DNA of 64,000 bases from Aulostomus chinensis (taxonomy: Eukaryota; Chordata; Actinopteri; Syngnathiformes; Aulostomidae). The stretch's first letter is position 1; the number at the start of each line of letters is the position of its first letter. The DNA is taken from NCBI GenBank assembly GCA_037954235.1, contig JBBMOA010000013.1, positions 19,866,501-19,930,500 on the forward strand, given 5' to 3'. The notes under the pieces were generated by a model that had not been told where the DNA came from, made no database searches, and saw only the letters and a list, made by a program, of their open reading frames with translations. Positions 1 to 11,287 of this stretch are shown one piece after another. The position numbers and the translations under genes were made by a program.

Positions 1-730
1 ACAAGCCCGTTGCATTAAATTTAGATGTTAGGAAAGAAAAAAATGTTAGGGATGTGTCACACTACATAAAACCATCTGATAACACATTTTATAATGTGTG
101 TGCACATTAGCATCCTATATGGTCTCACTGCCTGTTGTGAATGCTAATGTAAGTCAATGAACAATTTATATACAGCATTATCACAATTAGATGGATCATT
201 ATGTACAAATAATAATTCAACCTTGAAGTAAAGCTAGATGTGTAGGACCAGGAGGGAAAAAAAAACACATCTGGGAGATTTGCTACACTGAAACGTTATT
301 TTGAATGAAACAAACAAAATCTAATATCCAGAATAAAGAAAATGCTGATTATACAAAACAATGAGTTTGAGAGTCTGTAAAAGAACAATTTTTTTGGTGC
401 AGTTTTGCTGCTGTTTGTTGCTTTAGATGTTATTAGCTGTCAGTTGCCATTTGCTTCACGCTAAATATACATGGCTGGCTCATTCTGCATTCTGGAATTA
501 CAAAGAAGTGATGCAGGAGGGTAGGAATGTCCTCGTGAGCCCGGAGCAACTCCTTTTTATTATTTGAAAGGCAAAATACCATTTTTTGATGAAGTACTGC
601 TCTCATGTAGACTGATACTGTAAATATAGTGTTTAAGTCGCAGCTACTGACACGCGAAAACAAAACCGCATGAGTTGATTTTTTTTCATTCATTGGAATT
701 ATTGCGACAAAAATTGTTGTAGAATTCAAC
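1..730. other. AT-rich stretch, no gene seen
   Basis: I see no splice-bounded exon, RNA gene or recognisable transposon here. The open frame at 433-750 on the minus strand has no coding-like codon pattern and runs into the tetranucleotide repeat that follows. Confidence 0.6.
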
Positions 731-842
731 CTATCTATCCATCTATCCATCTATCCATCCATCCATCTATCCATCTATCCATCCATCCATCTATCCATCC
801 ATCCATCCATCCATCCATCCATCCATCCGCTTCTTATAACCT
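731..842 (-). repeat. (ATCC/ATCT)n microsatellite at a SINE/LINE tail
   Basis: About 98 bp of ATCC and ATCT units end in CCGCTTCTTATAACC. Read on the minus strand this is GGTTATAAGAAGCGGATGG followed by (ATGG)n. It resembles the AGGATAAGCGG-(ATGG)n ending of teleost SINEs and LINE2-like elements, seen intact at 39759-39996. The tetranucleotide array is therefore probably the expanded tail of an otherwise lost minus-strand insertion. Confidence 0.75.
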
Positions 843-1382
843 CTTATTTATTACTTCAGCACTATCTTCAAAGTCAGTGTTTACTGGAGACTCTCAGTCT
901 TCAGCCTTCATATGGTTCAAGAGTTGCGTGACACAAGGATGACATCATGCAGTAATCCTGCTCAGGATATGCACTCAAGCTCCATTCATGCTGAAGTCTC
1001 TATCTAGCTTGCAAAACTATGGTTACCACTGTCCTTGAACATTATCTGATAAACCCGAATCTAGGAGAGTTTGAGGGATTTTCTGTATGGAGACAGAACA
1101 TCCATTGGTCTTTCTTCGCTGCTAAATCCTGAACAGTCTAAACGTTATTTGTTCCTTGGTTTGCAAACCTGTGCATTCTACATCTTTAAGAGGTATCTGA
1201 ACTAACTTATTACACAGCTTCCTAATATTGAGCAAATTAATAGAAGGGTGGGATTGATAATTTCATCAAGCCTGGCGAGTGAGATTTCAAATTTTATGAA
1301 GAAATAAATAACAACCAGTGCACTGTACCACGGTGACATGTGAAGGTGTCGATGTCTTGCCAGCTCACCAACTAACCAGCTA
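843..1382. other. Unassigned stretch beside the coding relic
   Basis: No gene is supported. A minus-strand frame at 1202-1519 overlaps the end of the coding relic described next, in a different reading frame. It may be its frameshifted continuation or chance. Confidence 0.4.
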
Positions 1383-1934
1383 AGTGGGTTTAATGAGTTG
1401 AAAGAGGGCCATCGTGTCAGGATGACTTCCTGTATTACACACGCTTGTTGCCTTGACTCTTGTATCATGTATTGTGTCCTCCCCATGAAGCAGAACCTGC
1501 TCTCACAGAAACCTTTCATCCAGACATAGATTTGTTATGGCTGGGCCTTTGGTGTCTAAGTAGCTGGACCTGCTCCCGAGGGCTTGATAATCACATTGCA
1601 GTTTGAGCTCTCCATGCTGGATAGAGATGGAGCAACCTCCAGCTCGAAGGTGCACGTAGCCACCATCATAGGCCGTAAATTTTAGGATCTCAAAGACGTT
1701 GTTTCTGTTCTGTAAAGGGGACTCTGTGGTAGGGGCCTTATGAGATCCACTGTGGGTTATGTACTGAAGCCAACTTTGAGTGCTAGAAGCCCTTTGTCTG
1801 CTCCCTTTTGAACCTTCGGGGAAGCCTTAGTCAAAGGGGCTGTCTGCCAAAAGGCTTTTCTTCTTGCTAAAGCCCCAGCAAAGAATGTGGGTAAGCTTCA
1901 CATTTTGTTCAGGAGCCAAGTGCTGGAACCCCCC
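1383..1934 (-). pseudogene. Decayed protein-coding relic of unknown family
   Basis: One minus-strand frame stays open over about 184 codons apart from two stops (TAA at 1827-1829, TGA at 1503-1505). It is bounded by TAG at 1935-1937 and at 1380-1382. A random AT-rich frame of this length would hold roughly nine stops. The central open piece (1506-1826, 107 codons) has balanced, protein-like composition, including FEILKFTAYDGGYVHLRAGG and then HGELKLQCDYQALG. The outer pieces are 35 codons (1830-1934) and 40 codons (1383-1502). Further upstream on the same strand another frame gives a protein-like run around 1960-2050, separated by a small TTTG-type repeat, so frameshifts are likely. I do not recognise the family and find no cysteine or histidine spacing or transmembrane run that names it. 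It could be a processed pseudogene, a retroelement open frame, or degraded exons. No poly(A) tail or flanking duplication is evident. Confidence 0.4.
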
Positions 1935-2109
1935 CTATTTCCCAAAACAAACAAACAAACAAACAAAATGTACTCTCTTCCTGCCATGCCAATCAGGTCA
2001 CAACGTTGGCAGCATATGACCTTCTTCACCAGCGTTATCAAAACAGCTTCATCTCAAGTCAGCTGGCTCCATATGGCAAAGACGGGGTTTGCCAGTCTTG
2101 ATTAGATCA

Positions 2110-5060
2110 TGCTTTGTGTGAACACAGACCCTGATAATTGACTGCATTGATGAACTGCATTCATTCCTCATCTATGGCTCCATACCTTGGGCTCTTCTAA
2201 TGGGTGTTAGCTCCAACTTTTCTGCAGGTAGAAGCCTTGTGGTTAAAAGGCGTTACCTCTGTTTGTACTGAGCGATGAAGGCTGTATATCAATGGTGGGC
2301 CCTGCCAACGGCTGATTCAGGTATCTCACCTACACCTTCAGGACCCAAAATCCATCAAAAAATAGATCAAGCGCACACGAACGCATCTTTTACTTGAATA
2401 TTTTGTCCAAATGAGAACTGGAATTGGGAATATTATTAATATTTGTTATTTCAATACATATAATTATTATAATTGTCCACCAAAGAAGGTATTGCTGTTT
2501 CTGATCAAATTAAAAAAAACTGCTCAAACTTAACCGATAAAGAAAAAAACCCTCTCTTCATACCTCCTGACAGATATGGTAATTTGCAAAATTGCTCTTA
2601 GTTTTCAGTTGACACTCTCCACAAATACAACTTCTTGCCAAACAGCAGTGCTATGGTGATGGTTGTTTCTGTAAAGATGTGTTTTCTTTTGTCTGTTTAA
2701 CCTCTATTTTGTGAGTGTTTCAGCAAAAACTCCAAATATCTGTTTCCACACACTGCTGTTGCTCAAAAACACATCACCTGTATAGCACCGTATGAGTTCT
2801 TGTGTGTTCTGTTACCATGGACGTGTGGGATTGCAACTTCAGTTAAGAAAAAAAAAGGCAACCAGTTAAGCACACCAGAATCATGTTCATTGATACAAAG
2901 CTTTTTAACTCAACACACATTGTCAACTAGAACTCGAGCGTGTTTGTATTTCTGACAGAATTTCAGTGCTGTTACAGATACGCTGGGAGCGATGTGTTAC
3001 CATGGCGTTCTCTTAAAAATGAAGGCCGAACAGTTCCTGCTTTGTCAACATCAGGAGTAAAAGTAGAGGAAAATTGTATGTTGCATGTGGTATTTTAAAA
3101 GTTATTACAACATTTTACATGAATCTTAAGTTACACTCTTAAATGTATTCCTTTACCATTTGTAGGATGGATCATAGAAGACTTGCCAAGATAAATGATT
3201 GGAGATTGCAAATATTTAACCTTTATATTCAAGAAAAACATCTACGAGAGCAAAGAAAGGTGATTGTTCCAGAGCCAGTGAAAACAGGGCCAACGCACAC
3301 AACAGCAAGCTAAACAATGTTTTCACGACATAGAAATAGCTGATGAATAGGTTACATCCAAGAATCTGGGAATGTCCTTTATCAAAATGTTTTGACTACT
3401 CTGCACCATATGTCAAAGAGCCACAGAAAATTCACATCCCAGAGCCATCGTCCTCCCGCAGACAGACCATCCAAGGACAAAGTCATCACTGCTATGTGTC
3501 CTTCTTCAGCAGAGGGACAGTCTAATTCCAACATAGCTGCCTGCAGCACAAGAGAACTGGCTATCATATATGCAGGACAACACATGGGGGAATGACGACC
3601 CTCGCTGTTCTGCCCAGGCTGCCCAGGCTGCCCAGCTCCATCTCACCATGCTCCTCTACACCAGATGCCTGTAATACCTGCAGAGGCTTTTCTTTTCTTA
3701 TTTTTCACTGTTTATTTTCTCTAATAAAACTGAAAGCCTGTCCCCTGCAACAACAACAACAACAAAAACCATGAAAGTCCTTGAAATTTCCAGCGCTGGT
3801 GACACATATTTAAGATTTTAAAATTGATTTTGTTCAAGAGATTTTCCAAAACAGCACTCTTTGCTCCTCCTCCTCCCTCTTACATTTCAGGACATGTTAG
3901 TTTGATGTGACATCCAGACAAGACCATGTCATTGAAAAACAGAGTTTCGCAATTTGCTATACAATTTTTAGAAGCAGTTCTGCCGGCTTGTCAGACTGCA
4001 GTCACACTGTCCACTGACCTTCACTGCCAGTTGACGGAAGCCGACAAGAACTGTTACCTGCGTGGCTCAGAAATCCTGGATTTCAACCCAAGACTTCTGT
4101 CTTCTGGCGCCCAAGTCTGTTGTCCCTGTCTTGGTGTCGCAGCTCAGACCTCCTGGGACCATGAGCGCTAGGGTTCATTCATGCTTTCCAGGCATGTTCC
4201 TCTTGTTTGCCTCTCTGGGTTTTGTCCTTGCCAAGATGTCTGTTTTTGTGCTCCACCATACGGTTTTTAGTTGCTTCTACTGTCTGTCTTTCCATATTGG
4301 ACTTTCTACCTTTCAAGTAGTTTATTTTGTCATTTTTTTTTGCACTGCTCCTTGTGAGGTTCTCTGCAGCTGAAGTCTTAGTTGTGGATAGATGGATTCC
4401 CCCCCCAAAAAAGGAAAAAAGGTTGCAATTAACACATTGTTTGTGGGAGAAAAAACAAACTGTGATGTGCTTCTTCATTTTCACAAAACAGTCTTCACTT
4501 GAACTGTGTTATTGAAAAAAACATCAGGAAATTACTCCACATTCCCTTCATACTTGAAAGAAGCATTCGCTGAGCTAGCTTTAAAGCTATGAACATGTGC
4601 TGTGAGTATCCACATGGCTCCAAAAAAAAGAAAAAGAAAGCTGCTTTGAATTTCTTACTTTGATTAAAAGAGAGCTATGCCTTGATGGAGACCAACCCAC
4701 CTGGGAAGATGAACAACACATAGTTAAATAAAGCGGCGACTCGAGAACTTGTAATCAAAATTGTTTTAGTGTGGTTGGATGATTGTTAAGCGGCACTTGT
4801 GCCGCAGCAAAGGTCAAATTAATTCAACTGACAAGGTGAGAAGGACAGTCAGTCTGAAGAGAGTTCAAGAAATACTCAGATTTGTATTGGATGAGCCCAA
4901 TATTCCCCTGCAAGCAGGAAAGATAATGTATTTATCTGGTTCTGTGATAGGTGCACACTGGACATGGGGCGATGCAGTGACTGATGTTTCTTGCTGAGTC
5001 CACTATTATTACAGCTGTGGCTCACTCCTGCTGCACATAGCTTCATAGCATCATTTCAAG
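2110..5060. other. No gene supported; small tandem repeats only
   Basis: Several short open frames (3343-3595, 3592-3774, 3926-4373) overlap on both strands with no splice support and are not called. The visible structure is a three-copy tandem of a 9-base unit TGCCCAGGC at 3611-3635 and a (CAA)n run near 3749-3766. Confidence 0.5.
3611..3635. repeat. 9-bp tandem repeat, 3 units
   Basis: The unit TGCCCAGGC occurs twice in full and a third time as TGCCCAG. Confidence 0.85.
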
Positions 5061-5084
5061 TCTCTCTCTCTCTCTCTCTCTCTC

Positions 5085-5130
<46 letters not shown>
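5061..5130. repeat. Compound (TC)n(AC)n microsatellite
   Basis: About 14 TC units pass through TTTC into about 17 AC units and end in AAACAC. Confidence 0.97.
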
Positions 5131-5131
<1 letters not shown>

Positions 5132-5546
5132 TTGCAATGCATATTTTAACTTTCAGAGTAAAAAGATAGCAAAGAAAGGTACGAAAACTCCAGCTCACGC
5201 ACTTCACTCACCACTGCGTGTGTTGTGTTCATTGATTCACTGAAGTTTATTCATTGAAGTTCATACAAAAAAAAAAACTTGTTCTGTAGTTCTCTTTCCC
5301 TTCTGATCAAAAAGATTATCTAAAGCTCAGTTGTGAGTCGGTACTGTAGTTTTATAATAAATAATAAATAGAGAGCAACTTCTTATCAAACCAATGAAGT
5401 TTAAATTGACTCCCTGCCAGCTCTGCCCACTTCAGGTACGCATAATGCTTGGCAACATGACATTTTTCCTGCTACCTGCATTGGACTTTCAACTCCTGTT
5501 GACTGAGGCTGTCTCTAGCAGTTGATTTCAGGACATATTCAGCCTT

Positions 5547-5605
5547 TTTGGCCCTGTGACAGACTGGCGACCTGTCCAAGGTGAACCCCACCTCTCTCAC
5601 CCAGT
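5547..5605 (+). mobile_element. Fragment of a teleost SINE/LINE2-like 3' tail
   Basis: GACTGGCGACCTGTCCAAGG followed by TGAACCCCACCTCTCTCACCC matches the start of the tail module found in fuller form at 26882-26990 and 39759-39996. The rest of the tail is missing and the fragment runs into a poly-T stretch. Confidence 0.75.
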
Positions 5606-7550
5606 TTGCATCTTTTTTTTTTTTTATTGTTTTATACAGCCTGGAAAGTATTGAGAGACAAACTTAACATGGAATTTATTGATTAAAACTAAATGCTGAT
5701 GAATTATCAAGATGACCTGAAGGACAAAGGGACGAACAAACTCAAAGTCAAGCCGTATATATTTGCTGGTGTTCAGTCTTCCTTATATTAGATAAATGTT
5801 CTTGTTTGTGATCATAAATTGTATTTAATATTTGTTTTGAGTTTAACACTGTAAAACTGCCTCACAGAGCACCCCCCCCCCCCATTTTCAGAGCATTTGT
5901 TTTCTATAAACTCAGAGACTTATGATCTGAAAATCCGCAGGCGTACACACGCATGCAAACTAGAACCAGAGGGAACCTTCAAGAGATTTTCTACCAATTA
6001 AACCACCAGATGACAAACCTGATGCATGTTCATGAAAGTTGTTTAGATCCTGCTTTGATCGGGATCAGCTGTACAAATGCGAGCTAATTGATCACTAATA
6101 CTTTATCAATGACTCTATGAGACAAGTCTTCGATGATGGTTTGTCATTTGAGGACAAATGGGAAGCTCCGAGTAATCGCGTGCGTCTATGATAAAGTCCT
6201 ACAACAGAGCCAGGAATCACAGGATATTAACTAGCATTGATTTGGCTCAGAGTGAAGGGTGGTTGAGCATTAAGAATTCAATCTAATAAAAATCAAAGTA
6301 AACAGACGGATAAAAGGCATGTTGATTGTGTGAGTTTTGAATGGCTGCGGCATGCATAATGAAATCAGGGGAGATGGCAAGTCTCCATTCACAAAAATCT
6401 CTTCAAATAGCCTGTGATTTAGAAAAACGGTCAAATTTGCGCCGCTTTGACACTGCAGATTGTAGTTGTCAGCTTTACTTATGGAGTTCAGTGCTAGATT
6501 ATTCTGGTATGATTATTTCGGTTGCATTGTCTTTCATCAAATATTTAAACTTTGTTAGGGCACGTCTAAAATGTGAGTGGCTGCTTTGAATTATGAATCA
6601 GAAGATGTTTGGAGTGAGATAGAAGAAGTAGGTGATCAATATGCACGTCTTCCTGGCACCTAAAACTAAAAGAGTTCTGTTGTTTGGAGCCAGACAGTTG
6701 GGCGCAAGCAGGGTTTATTCCTCCTCCTCTTAATGTTTGAGTGTCGTATCACCATTAGCCACACTATTAGTGGTTGGACTCAAAGCCATGCTCGTGCCAT
6801 TCACTGGCACTCTGGGTAATCTTGCTTTTGACTTATGTATAGAAAAACAATCTAAACACGCTTGAGTTCAAGCTTTCTCATTTTTGCTTCCCACGGGTGT
6901 TGTGAATCTACAATAACAGAAATCAGAAAAAAGCATAATGATGAAGAAAAACCACTGAAGCTAGCCAATGAACCATGTATTGTATGACTATAAAAATCTC
7001 CTCACAGAACGCGAACAGCACTCGACTAAGTTTAAGCATGTTTAACAGTTTCTTGCAGTATTATATGCTTTCTGGCTCAAGCACCCCAATTACAACTTGG
7101 CCTCACAATCTGCCCTGACTGTCAGTAGGATCACACTAAAACTGCAAAGGCAGACACTTCAGTTTGAAAGGATTATTAATGAAATCTCGCTCTTTACAGT
7201 TTTTCACTCTGACACTGGAAGAAGTTCAACCCAACTCTAAGAGAGGCTCAGTTAAAGTGGCTACGGGGATGGAATTGGCTGTAATTGTCACAAGAGCTAG
7301 TGACATCAGTAGAACTGCTTGGGAAATCTTTGGTCACACTTCAAATATCTTAACTCTACTGCATGCCTTGTAGTGTTTTTCACTCTGTTTCTTCTGACGT
7401 GTACATCACGAGGTCATAGATTGAAGGTTGAAAGTGATCATCTGTAAAATAACCAGTGTTTCATGCATTATTAAGAAAATCACTTACCAAAAATGAGGGG
7501 GGAAAAAGCAGCGCCAAAACACATTATTAATGATCTCACTGTCATGTTAC
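5606..7550. other. No gene supported
   Basis: The stretch contains a run of 12 cytosines at 5872-5883. The open frames at 6341-6589 and 7164-7373 lack splice context and coding-like codon use. I see no transposon termini. Confidence 0.5.
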
Positions 7551-7572
7551 CCCCCCCCCACACACACACACA
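7551..7572. repeat. C-run followed by (CA)n
   Basis: Nine cytosines followed by about six CA units. Confidence 0.9.
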
Positions 7573-7766
7573 TGCATGAGTAAACTGTAATTTATATCTG
7601 CTTTCATAAGCATCTTCCATACATGTAGGACTCTCATTTGCATACTCAGAGGCAGATTGTGTCTTAGTCCTTATTATATCACTAGCACATCTGTTGTTTT
7701 TCATCAGATGTCCTGCAGGACAAAAAGCTTACAGACGAGAAGTTGTGGTTGTAGGGGACATTTCAA

Positions 7767-7768
<2 letters not shown>

Positions 7769-7823
<55 letters not shown>

Positions 7824-7840
7824 TGTGTGAGAGAGCGCGC
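7769..7840. repeat. Compound (GT)n(GA)n microsatellite
   Basis: About 19 GT units change to about 8 GA units, then GTGTGTGAGAGAG and GCGCGC. It is the mirror partner of the (CT)n(CA)n block at 7929-7970. Confidence 0.97.
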
Positions 7841-7928
7841 ATCAAAGTTAAATGATCCCCACCTCACCATAGCATGTGCATCTAAATCGTTCTCCATCCT
7901 TGAGCAAAGTCGGACTCCCCCACCCCCC

Positions 7929-7970
7929 TCTTCCTCTCTCTCTCTCTCTCCTTCTCTCACACACACAACC
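7929..7970. repeat. Compound (CT)n(CA)n microsatellite
   Basis: A CT-rich run is followed by CTTCTCTCACACACACAACC. Its order, CT then CA, is the reverse complement of the GT then GA order at 7769-7840, about 90 bp upstream. Confidence 0.95.
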
Positions 7971-9064
7971 ACACAACCACATGGCCCAAATCACATGCTC
8001 TTGCCTCCTAATGTGGTGACACTGCAGAAGAGGGGCGAGAGGGATGACCCATAATTCATCACCCTGCACCTAGGACATCTGGTGCAGAGTATAACGTGAG
8101 CGAGGGGATGGCTCGGTATAATCATCACAGAGCACGGGTGTCTCTCCAGGCTCTAAGCAATTGACTCATTAGCTCACTGCCGACTGTCTGATCATACATT
8201 ATTCATATACTGGACGGGTGGGGCAGGGTGATTTCGTGTGTGTTTGTGTGTGTGAGACAGGGGGTGTCACAGGTGGTCGAGGGTCTCTTGAGAGGTTGAT
8301 GCAAGATGGACAGGGGAGAAGATGGTCTGTTCACCAGGACATCAGGCAGATGTTGGGTGGATTTTGTGCAGTCATTGCCAGACAGGCTTGTGTGTAAAAG
8401 CTTATGGGTGGTTGAGCATACTAAAGCCACAGCTGGTGCTTTAAGTCCCTCATAGAACTATACTTGGCTGATGTACATGCAATGCAAAATTTCTAAATAA
8501 GCTTTAATAGAACTTCCAAATTAGCTTTTTGTGCACTCCGGTGTAGGTTATTTTAGTGAGACTTTTTTAAGTTGTTCTTCAAATAAATATGAAATCAGAT
8601 TCTGTTTGGTCCACATTTCTTGATCCTTGGCATCCTTGGGTTCCTTCAATAAGCTTTTGATCCTGAATAATTCAGTTTGTGGGCACCAACTAGAGGTATG
8701 ATTAGCCTGTCTGGAGGAAGTATGAGTGACAGATGATAATTCAACTCTAGCGATTGAAAAATATTTTTTCAACCTCGAGTGAAATCTGAAAAACATACAC
8801 CATAAAAGCATTTGTTCTGGGAGAACATGTGCCTGATGACTTGCCAGCAGGCTTTGGTAAAGAGCTGAATTTATCATCCACAGCTCCTCCAGTTCAGGAA
8901 AAGATAGGTTTGTTATTTCTCTTCTCCACACCTCAATTCTTGTATAATCAAGAGGATTTTAGGTTTTGTTACCCTGCTTTGGTTGAGCTACTATTACTGA
9001 GGCAAATTTATTATGGTGACAAAGCCCTCATGAACAAGAAGTTGTAGTAGATTAATGGTATTTT
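7971..9064. other. No gene supported; one unassigned 127-codon open frame
   Basis: The minus-strand frame at 8548-8931 is longer than most chance frames here. It has no recognisable domain, and its amino acid order does not continue the LINE reading at 9065-9341. I treat it as unexplained rather than a gene. Confidence 0.4.
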
Positions 9065-9341
9065 ATCATTCTTCATTCGCTTAGGCACCAGGTCCGCCAG
9101 GGATCCAAACTTCCCTATCCCTGGCCACATCGACCAGCTCTGACTGGGGTATCCCAGGGCGTTCCCAGGCCGGCGTGGATATATAGTCCCTCAGCCTGGT
9201 CCTTAGTATGCCCTGCGGCCTCCTCACTGTTGGACATGCCTGGGACACTTCCCTTGAGAGGTGCCCGGGTAGCGTCCTAACTAGATGCCTGAACAACCTC
9301 AACTGGCTCCTTTTGATGCAAAATTCATGACATTTCTTCAT
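9065..9341 (-). mobile_element. Non-LTR retrotransposon relic, C-terminal end of the polymerase frame
   Basis: The minus strand carries an 86-codon frame with the run FRHLVRTLPGHLSREVSQAC, then TVRRPQG, RTRLRDYIS, AWERPGIP and a final DREVW. The order R-H-L-V-R, GHL-REV-ACPT-RRP-G, R-R-RDYIS, AWER-GIP, VA-REVW is characteristic of the C-terminus of a very common teleost LINE polymerase. The frame ends shortly after REVW, and the following DNA (GAATGAAGAATGATAAAA on the minus strand) looks like a short 3' untranslated tail. The copy is heavily truncated at its 5' end and is dead. I recognise the family type from the protein pattern but cannot fix the clade (Rex/LINE2-like or other) from this fragment alone. 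Confidence 0.8.
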
Positions 9342-11205
9342 GGAAGATTGATGTTTGTTGTCTCTTACACATCGTTTTATCTAACAAGTTTTCAAAACCA
9401 GTTTTTCAAAAAAACCTTTTTCAGACTATTTACATCTTTTGCTGGCTAGTACTGCTGCAAGGGGCATCAGATCAGACAACACAGCAACAGAAGTTCAAGA
9501 CGTAAGGGAAATCTTTTTGTCAGCTGGAGTAACTAGTTAGTAGTGGCTGTGCTCGAGGCAATAATCCAGTCAACAACTTTGTATTCGCTCTTTCAGTGGA
9601 AGCACTTGGTACTTGCTGCTTTGTTAAAAAAAATAGAAATGCTCCTTAACACTCCATCTCTCTTATATGTGGTTCATCACTCCCATCCTCACAGTTAGCA
9701 TTACACCGACCGACATGTTGATTCACACTTTGCCTAATAGTATGTACTGTACAGCCTCTGCTATTCATATGACAGGTGCTTTTTCACTAACAGCGATAAA
9801 CTAAATGAAGTGTATTTAATGAAGAGACAGAATGCGCGTAGAAACATCCAGTCCCTTCCACACAGGCACTTCATGAGTCACTTGTTAGCCGATAACCACA
9901 CAGGGCACCCTGCAGGTTGACCACAAATCTACTATGACACTTAGAAAAGCATTGACGTAAAAAAGAAAAGGGACAGTACAGCTATTTAAGATAAAGACAA
10001 AGATAGGATTTTAATCAACGACATGGCAATTAGTCCTAATCTCAAACATGGAAAGGTAAAGAGAAGTCCTTAAACAAATAAACATGAGGAACATGATGAT
10101 GTAGGTTATTGAAGTCAAAGCCAGGGAGGCCTGATGAACCAGATGAAGCCTTCAAAGAAGAAAAGTTGCATTCATACGTTTCCTGCAGACAAATGACAGA
10201 ATGTCCCTCTGGACTGAGTCTGTGTCCTATCTCAAATCTTTCTGTCAGATTATTTCACCTTAATTACTTGAATTAAAATGAGATTTTGAATCAAAGAACT
10301 GTGTTGCAGGCAGCAGACAGATGTCTCCATCCTCCTCCCTGCTGTTTTTTCTTTTATTTTGCATACTGAGTCGGTGTAAAACTTCAGCGTAGCAGTGGAA
10401 CACTAGGTACATGATTGCCACCAGATATTTCATACTGATTAGAACGATGAAATGGAAAAAAGCAGTTTGGAATTTTTAAGTGAAAACTGAGCGAGTTTGA
10501 CCTTGATTACTATCTTTATTCCCCCTGGAATCTCTTTCTATTTAATTCAGCAAGAGCTGAAACATAGAGAGACTATTTTTTAAAGTAGCAGCAAAGGAAA
10601 AAAAAACCCCACAACAACCAAGAATTACTTTTTCCTACAAATACAACTGGATTTGTTTACTTGTTGAAAAAGTAGAAATTAGTAGGAGAAAAGAGGATAC
10701 GTTTCTGCAGCCTCCACAGGCCAAGAGTGCTGACCCTGCAGTAATGGAGACTGATTTGTATCGACTACAATATAAACTGGTGTAAACCGAGAGAAAACAA
10801 GATGGAATTAATACAATACAATGAATGACGTGTACCTCAATAGTAGTTACAATTATCTGTGAGATCTGCAGTTAAATCTAAGTCCACTGTTTCCATAGTC
10901 ATTCAGTTTTGTCCTCTTTAGCACATTAAACTTTTTAGTGTCTGCCGCCATTGTATAATTGCTAATCAATGTATCGATTGATTAAATTTATTATAGTGTC
11001 ACGATAATTTCTAGACTACTGAAATTTTATTTGCTTTTGGAAAGACAGTGTACTGTGACCAATTTTCTTTTATTACTGTGATAAAATCTGCTATGATATA
11101 TTGAAAACTACGTCACAACGTTGGAGGCTGGAGAGCTCAGTTTTTGGTCTCCAATACACAATGCCTTTTAAAGATACAACTATGTGCTGAGCCAGTTAAA
11201 GTAAG
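9342..11205. other. No gene supported
   Basis: AT-rich single-copy-looking DNA. I see no open frame of note, no transposon ends and no long repeat. Confidence 0.6.

Positions 11206-11207
<2 letters not shown>

Positions 11208-11286
<79 letters not shown>
11208..11286. repeat. (TG)39 microsatellite
   Basis: An uninterrupted 79-bp TG array, the longest pure dinucleotide run in the window. Open frames through it are repeat artefacts. Confidence 0.99.

Positions 11287-11287
<1 letters not shown>

Noticed and set aside
8548..8931. 127-codon minus-strand open frame
   Set aside because: No domain, splice context or codon bias, and it does not continue the adjacent LINE reading. Could be chance.
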